NCBI GenBank assembly: GCA_944393045.1
Contig: CALXYT010000007.1
Location: forward strand, 1 to 64,000
Source of the DNA: an uncultured Succinivibrionaceae bacterium
GTDB taxonomy: Bacteria; Pseudomonadota; Gammaproteobacteria; Enterobacterales; Succinivibrionaceae
Reading direction: 5' to 3'
Length of the DNA stretch: 64,000 nucleotides
This document shows, in pieces, positions 54,420 to 63,223 of the stretch (its first letter is position 1; every line of letters starts with the position of its first letter). Both the position numbers and the translations under genes were made by a program. The notes below the pieces were generated by a model. That model was not told the DNA's origin. It worked only from the letters and a program-made list of their open reading frames with translations, and ran no database searches.

Positions 54420-56651
54420 TTAAAAAATCTCAATAGGATCAACATCGATTACTTGATGAAAATCAGAGGTCCCAACTTTAATATTAGGAATTTCCTTTTC
54501 CAGTATTTCTAATACCTGATGTAAGATTTTACGTTCTGAACTTTCAACTAATAAAATCATGTGAAATCTTTTTTGCCTGCGCTCAACAGTAGAAGTGTAA
54601 GGCAAGGTAAAGCTAAAATAGCTAATTTTTTGCTGAATTTTTTCTAAAATATTATAAATATTATTTAAAAAATTCTGCACTGTTTCTCTTTTATAAGCAT
54701 CTGCTCTAATTAGTGCCTGATAAGAAAAAGGTGGTAAGAAATTCATTTTTCTTTGAGTTAAATTTGCTTGGGCAAAATAATTATAATCATGTTTTAGCAG
54801 TAACTTAAGTAGCGGATGATCGATATTATGGGTTTGTAGTATCGTCTTACCTTGAAGTTCTGCTCTACCTGCACGCCCTGATACTTGCGTTATAAGCTGC
54901 GCTAGTTTTTCAGGGGCTCTATAATCATTGGAATAGAGATAAGAATCAATATTAAGAATACCTACTAAAGTTACTAAGGGAAAGTGATGTCCTTTAGCTA
55001 ACATTTGTGTTCCTACTAAGATTTGGTATTTATTATTGTTGATATCTTCTATAAACTTTTCAAGTTCCCCTTTACGAGCTGTAGAATCGCGATCGATTCT
55101 AGCTAAATGAGCCTCAGGAAATAGCATTGCCAATTGTTCAATAACATTTTCAGTTCCTACACCTTCTGGCACAATATTATGCCCATGACAGTTTGGGCAA
55201 GTTTTAGGTAGTGGATATTGTCGTTCGCAGTGGTGGCAAATGAGCGTCTTAGTTTCTTTGTGATAGCAAAGATTAGCATCACAGTCTTGACATTTAAAAA
55301 CATAGCCACAATCATGACAAATTTGAGCTGGTGCATAGCCTCGTCTATTTAGAAATAATAAAACTTGTTCTCCTTTAGCTAAAGTATTTTGTATTTCAGT
55401 AAGTAATTTTTGGGAAAAAATATCATCTTTGTGAGTTTTACGCATATCAACAACATAGCTAGTTACATTGGCCGCATTACCAGCTCGCACTGGAAGAATA
55501 AGCTGATGATATTTACCTTTTAATACATTGGCTAAACTTTCAAATGACGGAGTAGCAGATCCTAAAATAATTGGGATATTATTGATATGAGCGCGCATTA
55601 CTGCACAATCTCGAGCATGATAGATTACTCCTTGTGTTTGGCGATAAGATTGATCGTGTTCTTCATCAACTACAATAAGTCCAAGATTATTAAAGTTTGC
55701 AAAAAGAGCGCTACGAGTACCTATTAAAATAGCTGCTTTATTATCACGTAATTTTATAAATGATGATAATTTTTCATCATCACGTAAGGAAGAATGGATA
55801 CAGACAATAGGAACTTTAAATCGTTCATAAAAGCGAGTTATTGTTTGAGGTGTTAAATTTATTTCAGGAATTAACACCATTACTTGCTTACCTTGAGCCA
55901 GTGTTTTAGCAATAAGCTGTAGGTAAATTTCAGTTTTTCCAGAACCTGTAACTCCGTTGATTAAAAACACCTTAAAACCTGATTGTGCCTCTTTGGTAAT
56001 ATAATCAATAGCTTGTTTTTGTGCCTCATTAGGGGGTAATTCTTTACCTATAAAATCTTGCACCAGCCAGTTATTATTGCTAGAGTCATAATCTTTTAAT
56101 GGCGCAATATACCCTTTATTAGCTAAGGACTTTAAGGTGGTAGATAAAATACCAAGTTCTTTAAATTCTTGGGTGCTTAAGGTTCTTCCTTCAAGGAACT
56201 CTAGTGCCTTAAGTGCTTTTTCAGATAGCTTGTCTTTTGAGGAGACTTTATCTTTAGCTGTTTTAGTCCAATAGCTAATAAGTGGAACTGGAGTTTGGGT
56301 ATCTTTGCGTAATAAGATAGGAAGGGCTGTATAAAATACCTCACCAATAGGCTGATGGTAATATGTAGCTATCCATAAAAGAAGCTTTATGATATCACCT
56401 GAGAATATAGCTGTTTTATCTAAAAAAGAGATAACTTCTTTAATTTTTATATTTTGAGATTCAAGCTCTCTAGGTAGTTCATTAGATTCATTTACTACTA
56501 TGGCAATCACATTGCGATGATGAAAATTCACTAAAACTCTAAACCCTACAAGAGTAAGCTCCTGCTTAGCTAAAGGGCATTTATTATCTGTTACCTTATA
56601 AAGGAAAGTTTTATGCAAAGGTGAGTTTATTGCAACTTGGATATAGGACAT
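54420..56651 (-). CDS. priA: Primosomal helicase PriA
   Basis: This 743-residue 3'-5' helicase restarts stalled replication forks. The N-terminal 3'-end binding domain is about residues 1-110. Walker A is NGVTGSGKTEIYL near residue 235, and the DEEH box is VVDEEHDQSYRQ near residue 335. The zinc-binding insert starts CHDCGYVFKCQDC and ends CPNCHG (residues 446-490). The length matches E. coli PriA (732). It is divergent from rpmE, as in E. coli. menH follows downstream in the same direction. Confidence 0.96.
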   Translation of the reverse strand: MSYIQVAINSPLHKTFLYKVTDNKCPLAKQELTLVGFRVLVNFHHRNVIAIVVNESNELPRELESQNIKIKEVISFLDKTAIFSGDIIKLLLWIATYYHQPIGEVFYTALPILLRKDTQTPVPLISYWTKTAKDKVSSKDKLSEKALKALEFLEGRTLSTQEFKELGILSTTLKSLANKGYIAPLKDYDSSNNNWLVQDFIGKELPPNEAQKQAIDYITKEAQSGFKVFLINGVTGSGKTEIYLQLIAKTLAQGKQVMVLIPEINLTPQTITRFYERFKVPIVCIHSSLRDDEKLSSFIKLRDNKAAILIGTRSALFANFNNLGLIVVDEEHDQSYRQTQGVIYHARDCAVMRAHINNIPIILGSATPSFESLANVLKGKYHQLILPVRAGNAANVTSYVVDMRKTHKDDIFSQKLLTEIQNTLAKGEQVLLFLNRRGYAPAQICHDCGYVFKCQDCDANLCYHKETKTLICHHCERQYPLPKTCPNCHGHNIVPEGVGTENVIEQLAMLFPEAHLARIDRDSTARKGELEKFIEDINNNKYQILVGTQMLAKGHHFPLVTLVGILNIDSYLYSNDYRAPEKLAQLITQVSGRAGRAELQGKTILQTHNIDHPLLKLLLKHDYNYFAQANLTQRKMNFLPPFSYQALIRADAYKRETVQNFLNNIYNILEKIQQKISYFSFTLPYTSTVERRQKRFHMILLVESSERKILHQVLEILEKEIPNIKVGTSDFHQVIDVDPIEIF

Positions 56652-56730
56652 AATAGAAACCAGCTAAATCAATATGGTTAATACTATAATATATTAAGGC
56701 AATTTATTTAAATAATTTTTTAATAATTAC

Positions 56731-56758
56731 TTGCTAAATAAAAAATATTAATTATAAT
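56731..56758 (+). promoter_or_regulatory. Predicted rpmE promoter
   Basis: TTGCTA (56731-56736) and TATAAT (56753-56758) are 16 bases apart. Transcription would begin near 56765, giving a leader of about 127 bases that contains TGTT/AACA pairing around GGGCGCT near 56840. Confidence 0.65.
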
Positions 56759-56891
56759 AAGCGTCTATTATTTCACCAAAGACTTTAAAAATTTGTTAAG
56801 TCGCAAAGCTTTGGTTTTGTTTTTTTTCATTGTGTGGTGTTGGGCGCTAACAGTGGTTCAATGGCGACACAATATTTTGTTGAGGTTTTCC

Positions 56892-57107
56892 ATGAAAAAA
56901 GATATACACCCAGCCTATGAAACTATCACAGTAAAGTGTTCATGTGGCAACACTTTCCAGACTCGTTCAACTTTATGTCATGACATTACAGTCGATGTAT
57001 GCTCTGCATGTCATCCGTTCTACACTGGTAAGCAGAAGATTGTTGATACTGGTGGACGTGTTGAACGTTTCAACAAGCGTTTTGGTGCAATTTCTTCTAA
57101 GAAGTAA
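56892..57107 (+). CDS. rpmE: 50S ribosomal protein L31
   Basis: This 71-residue ribosomal protein begins [12 protein letters not shown]. It has the zinc-binding cysteines CSC (residues 16-18) and CSAC (residues 37-40) of the zinc form. [11 protein letters not shown] near the C-terminus is typical. Upstream in-frame codons exist from 56793, but the product from the ATG at 56892 has exactly the family start and length (70 in E. coli). priA is divergent, as in E. coli. Confidence 0.96.
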   Translation: MKKDIHPAYETITVKCSCGNTFQTRSTLCHDITVDVCSACHPFYTGKQKIVDTGGRVERFNKRFGAISSKK

Positions 57108-57124
57108 TTTGCTAAGAACAAATC

Positions 57125-57148
57125 CCCCACCTTATGGTGGGGTTTTTG
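57125..57148 (+). terminator. Terminator after rpmE
   Basis: CCCCACC (57125-57131) pairs with GGTGGGG (57136-57142), loop TTAT, followed by TTTTTG. Confidence 0.9.
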
Positions 57149-57682
57149 TTGTCTAACCACAAACCATAAAAACAAACTAAAAACTACAAAACACTAACCT
57201 CAAAATAATAAATAATTGTCATAAGCATTACCATTTATCTTCTTAGGTTCAATCCTTTCATTGTAAAAACTGCTCATTTAACCATAAAATCAAAGCCTTA
57301 AAGTTATTCGTTCTATGCTTTATAAGTAAGGTTTACTCTAAAAGTTTTTACAGTAATTAAAAACATTATTGTTTTACATAGATTTTTTTGTACAAAAAAA
57401 GTTTTACAGCCTATAATTAAAGGATAGAGTAGTAAATTTAAGATATAATATCCAATAGGTTCTTTTGCCTTATAAATTTTTGTAGTGTTTTTTAATAAGT
57501 TTTTTTAGTATTTATTGATTTTTTTAAAAAGCTCACTACTAAAATTTTAATTCTGCATTATTCTATAAAATTATGTGGTACTTTTAGCTGTATTTAAAGT
57601 AACTGCAAATGTATTAACAGTAGGTTGCATTAAAACCATACAAATTAAAAAAAGTCGTAGAGATATTTTTGGAGATTGCCTT
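57149..57682 (+). other. Long intergenic region and leader before malic enzyme
   Basis: These 534 bases hold no gene I can support. A promoter candidate, TTGTAC (57388-57393) with TATAAT (57412-57417) at 18 bases, would start transcription near 57424 and leave a leader of about 260 bases. GTAGTG (57482-57487) and CACTAC (57534-57539), with T and A runs just inside, could form a long hairpin in that leader. Confidence 0.4.
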
Positions 57683-58939
57683 ATGGCTGATATTAAGTTG
57701 CATAATGATGCGTTGTATTATCACGCACATCCAATACCTGGGAAAATTTCAATTGAAATTACCAAACCAGCTGAAACCGCCCATGATTTAACTTTAGCAT
57801 ATAGTCCTGGTGTTGCTGAGCCGGTTCGTGAAATTGCTGCCTCTCCAGAAACCGCTTATGATTATACTATTAAGGGAAATCTTGTAGCAGTTATATCTAA
57901 TGGTACTGCAATTTTAGGTTTAGGTAATTTAGGTCCTTTAGCGTCTAAGCCAGTAATGGAGGGTAAAGCTCTATTATTTAAGAGATTTGCTAATGTAAAT
58001 GCAATTGATATTGAAGTTAAACATAAAGATATTGATGATTTTGTCAATACCGTTGCTAATATCGCTGATACTTTTGGTGGTATAAATCTAGAAGATATCA
58101 AAGCTCCTGAATGTTTTGAGATTGAAAGACGTTTAAAGGCAATTTGTGATATTCCTGTATTCCATGATGACCAGCATGGTACTGCAATTGTAACTACTGC
58201 TGGTATTCTTAACGCTTTACAAATTCAAGGAAAGAAGATTGAAGATTGTAAAGTAGTGTGCTTAGGTGCAGGTGCTGCTGGTGTAGCATGTTCAGATTTA
58301 CTTTTAGCATGTGGCGCTAAGAGAGAAAACTTCTACATGCTAGATCGTCATGGTGTAGTATGTTCAGCACGTACTGACCTTAACGGTGAAAAACCAAGAT
58401 TTGTTAATGATAGTGGTATTAGAACACTTGATGAAGCTATTAAAGATGCTGATGTATTCTTAGGGGTATCAGGATCTAACTTGGTTAATGAAGAACAAGT
58501 TAAGAGTATGGCTCCAAAGGCAGTAATTTTTGCATGTTCAAATCCTGATCCTGAAGTAGCTCCAGATGTTGTTAAGAGAGTTCGTCCAGATATTATTATG
58601 GGTACTGGTCGTTCAGATTATCCAAACCAAATCAATAACGTAATTTGCTTCCCATTCCTCTTTAGAGGTGCTTTAGATGTTCGTGCTAAAGAAATCAATC
58701 TTGAGATGAAGAAAGCTGCTATGAATGCTATTAGATTATTAGCTCAAGAGCCAGTTCCTCAGGAAGTGGTTGTAGCATCAAGTGCTGATCATCTTGAATT
58801 TGGTAAGGATTATATTATGCCAAAAGCAATGGACCATAGATTATTCTTCTGGGTATCTAAGGCAGTAGCGCAAGCAGCTGTTGATTCAGGGGTTGCTCGT
58901 AAGCCAATGCCAAGTCATTACTTAGAAGATGAAAAGTAA
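57683..58939 (+). CDS. Malic enzyme (oxaloacetate-decarboxylating)
   Basis: This 418-residue enzyme oxidatively decarboxylates malate to pyruvate, or runs in reverse. TAHDLTLAYSPGVAEP near residue 27 is the malic signature. GTAILGLGNLG, EDIKAPECFEIE, FHDDQHGTAIVTTAG and the nucleotide fold CLGAGAAG follow in order. It corresponds to the malic half of E. coli MaeB, without the C-terminal phosphotransacetylase-like domain. I start at the ATG at 57683, with GGAG eight bases upstream, not at the earlier in-frame codon at 57575. NAD or NADP use cannot be read with confidence. Confidence 0.9.
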   Translation: MADIKLHNDALYYHAHPIPGKISIEITKPAETAHDLTLAYSPGVAEPVREIAASPETAYDYTIKGNLVAVISNGTAILGLGNLGPLASKPVMEGKALLFKRFANVNAIDIEVKHKDIDDFVNTVANIADTFGGINLEDIKAPECFEIERRLKAICDIPVFHDDQHGTAIVTTAGILNALQIQGKKIEDCKVVCLGAGAAGVACSDLLLACGAKRENFYMLDRHGVVCSARTDLNGEKPRFVNDSGIRTLDEAIKDADVFLGVSGSNLVNEEQVKSMAPKAVIFACSNPDPEVAPDVVKRVRPDIIMGTGRSDYPNQINNVICFPFLFRGALDVRAKEINLEMKKAAMNAIRLLAQEPVPQEVVVASSADHLEFGKDYIMPKAMDHRLFFWVSKAVAQAAVDSGVARKPMPSHYLEDEK

Positions 58940-58971
58940 GCAAGTAAACAATAATTACATTTCTTGTTAGA

Positions 58972-59004
58972 AAAAAGGATCATGCTAAAAACATGATCCT
59001 TTTT
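58972..59004. terminator. Bidirectional terminator between malic enzyme gene and trmA
   Basis: AAAAAGGATCATG (58972-58984) pairs perfectly with CATGATCCTTTTT (58992-59004). A and T runs at the base serve both converging genes. Confidence 0.9.
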
Positions 59005-59033
59005 GTGCTTTATTTTTATGAACTAAAACCCTA

Positions 59034-60167
59034 TTATTTCTTAGTTAAGATACAACCTGTTTCCACATGTCCTGTATAAGGGAATTGATCAAAGAAAGCT
59101 AACTTTACTAAAGAATGAGTTTGCAAAAGTTCTTTTAAGTTAGTAGCTAAGGAATCAATACCACAGGAAATGTAGATAATATTATCAAATCTTGCAATAA
59201 GTTTTAAGGTATCAGGATCTAATCCCGCACGAGGTGGATCAACTAATACCGCTTTAATATCATAGGCATCTAAATTAACATTAGCATGTTTTAAGCGTTT
59301 AAATTCACGTTCTTTATTGATAGCTTGAGTAAATTCTTCAGCACTAAGGCGAATAATTTTAGTGTTAGTTATATGATTATTGCGTAAATTTATTTGTGCA
59401 GACTCTACTGAGGTGGCTGAAATTTCAGTAGCAAGAACTTGTCTGAAGTTTTGGGAGAGGGGGATAGAGAAATTGCCATTACCACAGTAGAGTTCTAATA
59501 AATCTCCTCCAAACTCTTTGGAGTTTTCACATGCCCAATTAAGCATATTAGTATTGGTGTAGTAGTTTGGCTGGGTAAAACTATTCTCTACATGCATCAT
59601 TTTATAAGAACGATTATTAACATTAAATTGTTCGTAGACATAATCTTTGGCAAGAACTACTTTTTGGTTTTTAGCCCGTCCTATAATCCCAAAATTAAGT
59701 TCTGGATGAAGTTTATGTAATTCGTCTTGTAATTCTAAGGCATCTTTTTCCCAAGTACTGTCTAGCTTTTTATGATAGATAAGAGTGATTAGCACCTCCC
59801 CAATAGTAGATACTAAAAACTCAGTTGCAAATAACTTATGAATAACTCTTAAATAATTAGGTAATAACGATTTTAGAGCATTCATAGAGGTGCTAATAAA
59901 GGGATGACCATCAGCAAAGAACTCTATTGGCTGAGCTGATTTTTGTTTAGTAATAGGGTCTTCTAAAGTCATGGTAAAAGCAGGTTTTTTATTAATCATT
60001 TTAAAAATAAACTCAGCTCTAACACGAAATCCTGTGGAGGGGGAGCAAAACATGGTAGGATTTGGTAAATCATCAGTTGCCTGTGATAACGTCTTTAGAG
60101 AGGTTTTTAAGAGCTCTGCATTGTAGGAATTATAGTAAACAGGTGCTCTAGTAGTGTCAATAATCAT
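59034..60167 (-). CDS. trmA: tRNA (uracil-5-)-methyltransferase TrmA
   Basis: This 377-residue enzyme makes ribothymidine at position 54 of tRNA. The SAM-binding motif is LLELYCGNGNFSIPL near residue 219. AVLVDPPRAGLDPDTL near residue 310 and the catalytic cysteine in IIYISCGIDS near residue 338 are typical. The length is near that of E. coli TrmA (366). There is no iron-sulfur cysteine set, so it is TrmA and not RlmC or RlmD. It is divergent from btuB, exactly as in E. coli. Confidence 0.94.
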   Translation of the reverse strand: MIIDTTRAPVYYNSYNAELLKTSLKTLSQATDDLPNPTMFCSPSTGFRVRAEFIFKMINKKPAFTMTLEDPITKQKSAQPIEFFADGHPFISTSMNALKSLLPNYLRVIHKLFATEFLVSTIGEVLITLIYHKKLDSTWEKDALELQDELHKLHPELNFGIIGRAKNQKVVLAKDYVYEQFNVNNRSYKMMHVENSFTQPNYYTNTNMLNWACENSKEFGGDLLELYCGNGNFSIPLSQNFRQVLATEISATSVESAQINLRNNHITNTKIIRLSAEEFTQAINKEREFKRLKHANVNLDAYDIKAVLVDPPRAGLDPDTLKLIARFDNIIYISCGIDSLATNLKELLQTHSLVKLAFFDQFPYTGHVETGCILTKK

Positions 60168-60277
60168 AAATCTTCCTATCTTGTCAATTAAGAGATTGAT
60201 GCTAAGTAAAGATTAGCTTAATAAGAGTATTGATGCAACATTTACTATCAAGAAAAAAGTAATTATAATACCTGCGT

Positions 60278-60429
60278 TTTAAGGTGCCATAGGCTTAATA
60301 AGGAAACTAGTGAGATTCTAGTACTGACGCGCAGCGGTATAGTAGGTCTTTCTACTTGTGATAACACTAAATGATAAATTTGGGAAGTTAAGTAGATATC
60401 AAGCTCTAAGTCCGAAGACTTGCCTTAAA
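60278..60429 (+). promoter_or_regulatory. Cobalamin riboswitch upstream of btuB
   Basis: The B12 box AAGTCCGAAGACTTGCCT is at 60408-60425. Upstream, AAGGTGCC, then GGAAACTAGTGAGATTCT and CTGACGCGCAGCGGT follow the order of the adenosylcobalamin riboswitch core. The closing helix pairs TTTAAGG (60278-60284) with CCTTAAA (60423-60429). The 3' side of that helix touches AAAGGTG, a ribosome site for a TTG at 60441. Ligand binding would hide it and lower BtuB when B12 is plentiful. Confidence 0.88.
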
Positions 60430-60464
60430 GGTGAATAACATTGATCTCGCGAATTGGATTAACA

Positions 60465-62306
60465 ATGAAAAAATTAAGTATTTTTGTTATGGCATCTTTC
60501 TTGCCATGGGTATCTTTTGCGCAAGAAGATACCGAGGTAGTAATTTCAGCTACTCGTCTTCCTCAATCAGCAGTTTCAGAATTAGCTAGTGTAGAGATTG
60601 TTACTAAGCAACAATTAGAATTACATAATGCTAAAACTTTAAAAGATGCTTTAGAGTTATTACCAGGTATTCAGTTTATTAGTAACGGAGGACGAGGCCA
60701 AAGTGCTAACTTTTATGTTAGAGGTTCTAAGGCAGAACATGTTTTAGTGTTGCTTGATGGGCAAGTTTTAAACTCTGCAGGTATTGCTGCAGTAACCCCA
60801 AATAGTATTCCTGCAAATGTAATTGAAAAGGTTGAATTTATCCGTGGGCAAAAAGCAACTTTATACGGTGCTAATGCCATGGTTGGGGTAATAAATATTA
60901 TTACTAAACCTGAGTATAAGAAGCAACAAAGTTTATCTTATACTTATTCAACTTATAACACTCATGATTTAAATTTTAAGAATATCTTTACCATTACTGA
61001 TACTGATGTGTTAAAAGTTTCAGGGGGAATAGCATCTTCTGATGGTTATAATGTTAGACCTCAAGCTGGGTTAAATGATGGTGATGAGCATGGTTTTAAG
61101 AATAGAAACTTTAATATTCAATACGCTCATTACTTTGCTAACGATTTAGAGCTTTGGGGTAGTTATAATTATATCTATACCAGAGGTGATTACGATAATT
61201 CTTATTATGATTACTTTATTGGCAGTCCAATTCATGAAATGGATCGTAATGAGGTTGAAAGAAATCTTTTTGCCTTAGGACTTCAGTATATTACTGATAC
61301 TTATAGCTTTAATATTTCAGGTATGTATTCAAGAAATAATGACTATAATTATCCAAAGTTAGCTGAGAAGTTAGGTCCAAGCTCAAGTGCGCTTAAAGTT
61401 GATGCTTTTACCTTTAATGCTATCAACAAGCTAAACTTCTTTAAATATTTTGAGGTAAGTTTTGGGGTAGATTTTGATAATAATATCTTAGATAGTAGCT
61501 CTAATTCTTATGGTTCTACTTTTGGTAATGATGATGTTTCTATTGTTAATCGAGGTGCATTTATTGGATTAAATGTGGAAAATGATTTACTGATTGGTGA
61601 TGTTTCATTTAGAGTAGATGATAACTCAGTTTATGGTACTAGAGGTTCATATTCTGTTGGGGCAGGTATTAAGCCTATAAAGGATCATCTATTAAGTGTT
61701 CGTTATGGTACATCATTTAGATCGCCTACAATGTCAGAGCTTTATTATCCATATTATGGCAATAAAAATCTTAGCGAAGAAGAGGCTGAAGGACTAGAAA
61801 TTTCTTTTAAAGGTCATGTGGATAATTTTAGATATTACTTAAATGGTTATTATAACGAGTATGAAGATTTAATCTCTTATGATTACAGTAAAGGATATGT
61901 AAATATTTCCAAGGCTGAAATTAAGGGAATAGAATTAGGCTTAGGATATTCATTTGATTATCTACAAGCCACTCTTTCAGCTGATTTATTAGATCCAAAG
62001 AATAAAGATAATAACGAGGTTATTACATATCGCTCTAAACAAAATTATAAAGCCCAGTTAAGTGGTCAATATCAGAGATTTGATTATGCGCTTTTATATA
62101 CCTTTAATTCTAAACGTTATACAAGTAGTGAGCCTTTAGGATCATACGGTGTGTTGAATATTGGTGCTGGTGTTACTTTAGCTGATAGAGTGCGCTTTAT
62201 GGTTAAAGTTGATAATTTATTTGATAAAGAATATGAGAATATGGCTGGTTACAAGACTGGTGGTCGAATCGTTTACGGTGGTATCGAGTTAAAGAACTTC
62301 TGGTAA
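60465..62306 (+). CDS. btuB: Vitamin B12 outer-membrane receptor BtuB
   Basis: This TonB-dependent receptor of about 613 residues takes up cobalamins. It has a signal peptide ending SFA, then a TonB box-like TEVVISATR and the plug domain (LKDALELLPGIQF, NFYVRGSKAEHVLVLLDGQ, VEFIRGQKATLYGANAMVGVINI in part). A 22-strand barrel ends in an aromatic residue. The riboswitch and the trmA-btuB-murI order confirm the identity. The ATG at 60465 has GGA upstream. The TTG at 60441, with the better ribosome site, would add eight residues and may be the real start. Confidence 0.92.
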   Translation: MKKLSIFVMASFLPWVSFAQEDTEVVISATRLPQSAVSELASVEIVTKQQLELHNAKTLKDALELLPGIQFISNGGRGQSANFYVRGSKAEHVLVLLDGQVLNSAGIAAVTPNSIPANVIEKVEFIRGQKATLYGANAMVGVINIITKPEYKKQQSLSYTYSTYNTHDLNFKNIFTITDTDVLKVSGGIASSDGYNVRPQAGLNDGDEHGFKNRNFNIQYAHYFANDLELWGSYNYIYTRGDYDNSYYDYFIGSPIHEMDRNEVERNLFALGLQYITDTYSFNISGMYSRNNDYNYPKLAEKLGPSSSALKVDAFTFNAINKLNFFKYFEVSFGVDFDNNILDSSSNSYGSTFGNDDVSIVNRGAFIGLNVENDLLIGDVSFRVDDNSVYGTRGSYSVGAGIKPIKDHLLSVRYGTSFRSPTMSELYYPYYGNKNLSEEEAEGLEISFKGHVDNFRYYLNGYYNEYEDLISYDYSKGYVNISKAEIKGIELGLGYSFDYLQATLSADLLDPKNKDNNEVITYRSKQNYKAQLSGQYQRFDYALLYTFNSKRYTSSEPLGSYGVLNIGAGVTLADRVRFMVKVDNLFDKEYENMAGYKTGGRIVYGGIELKNFW

Positions 62307-62373
62307 TTACCTTTAAATATCATTGAAAAAAAGAACCCATAAACATTATAATTGCAACAATTAAGGAAATTGT

Positions 62374-63177
62374 ATGACAGCAAGTTTTAAGGTTCTTTTT
62401 TTTGATTCTGGGATGGGTGGGCTTTCAGTATACCGTGAGGTAATGAATGTAAGCGCTCATTATATTTCTCCTATTTACTTATTTGATAACGCCTTTTGTC
62501 CTTTTGGCAATAAACCAGATGAGTTTGTGTGTGAACGCGTAACTAATCTAATGAAGTTTGTCGCAGAAACTTTATCCCCTGATTTAATTGTTATTGCTTG
62601 TAATACTGCAAGTACTGTTGCCTTAGAGGCTGTACGCAAAGCTATTAAGATACCAGTAGTTGGAGTAGTACCTGCAATAAAACCTGCCGCTAAATTAACG
62701 CTAAATAAAACTATTGCCTTACTTGCAACCCCTGCCACCATTGGTCGAGAATATACTAAAAAACTAATTGAGGATTTTGCGCAAGGGGTAGATGTGTTAA
62801 AGATTGGCTCAACTGAGCTTGTAGAACTTGCAGAACAAAAAATAAGAGGGGAAAGTATTGATAGGCAAGTGGTAGTAAATGTGGTAAAACCATGGCTTGA
62901 ATTAAGTAAAAAGCCTGATGTAATCGTACTTGGTTGTACTCATTTTCCACTTATTAGAGAAGAGATTGAAGCGCTATTTCCTAATTCTTTATTAGTTGAT
63001 TCAGGAGCTGCCATTGCAAGAAGAGTTAAAACGCTCTTAGCTAATATGACCTCAAATAAAGAAGAGCATCAGATGCCTATTTGTTATTGCACCAAGCTCT
63101 CAGAAGTACCAGTAGCACTAATTTCTGCGTTAAAAAATCGTGGGTTTAGTGATGTCATAGAATTAACAAAAGCCTAA
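62374..63177 (+). CDS. murI: Glutamate racemase MurI
   Basis: This 267-residue racemase makes D-glutamate for peptidoglycan. It has FFDSGMGGLSVYREV at the start, with the conserved aspartate and serine. The catalytic cysteines are in IACNTAST near residue 75 and LGCTHFPL near residue 188. The length is close to other MurI proteins. It follows btuB by 67 bases, as in E. coli, and may be cotranscribed. Confidence 0.94.
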   Translation: MTASFKVLFFDSGMGGLSVYREVMNVSAHYISPIYLFDNAFCPFGNKPDEFVCERVTNLMKFVAETLSPDLIVIACNTASTVALEAVRKAIKIPVVGVVPAIKPAAKLTLNKTIALLATPATIGREYTKKLIEDFAQGVDVLKIGSTELVELAEQKIRGESIDRQVVVNVVKPWLELSKKPDVIVLGCTHFPLIREEIEALFPNSLLVDSGAAIARRVKTLLANMTSNKEEHQMPICYCTKLSEVPVALISALKNRGFSDVIELTKA

Positions 63178-63206
63178 TGCCTAATTAGGCATCGGCCTTT
63201 TGTTAA
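63163..63206. terminator. Terminator at the murI end
   Basis: TTAACAAAAG (63163-63172) pairs with CTTTTGTTAA (63197-63206). Between them ATGCCTAATTAGGCAT is itself a palindrome. The stem includes the murI stop and could serve both converging genes. Confidence 0.7.
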
Positions 63207-63223
63207 TAAAGGAATTTTTTAAA

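Noticed and set aside
56793-56891. N-terminal extension of L31
   Set aside because: The extra 33 residues are hydrophobic and unlike any L31; the ATG at 56892 gives the exact family start.
57575-57682. N-terminal extension of malic enzyme by 36 residues
   Set aside because: No ribosome site precedes it, while GGAG sits correctly before the ATG at 57683, where family members begin.
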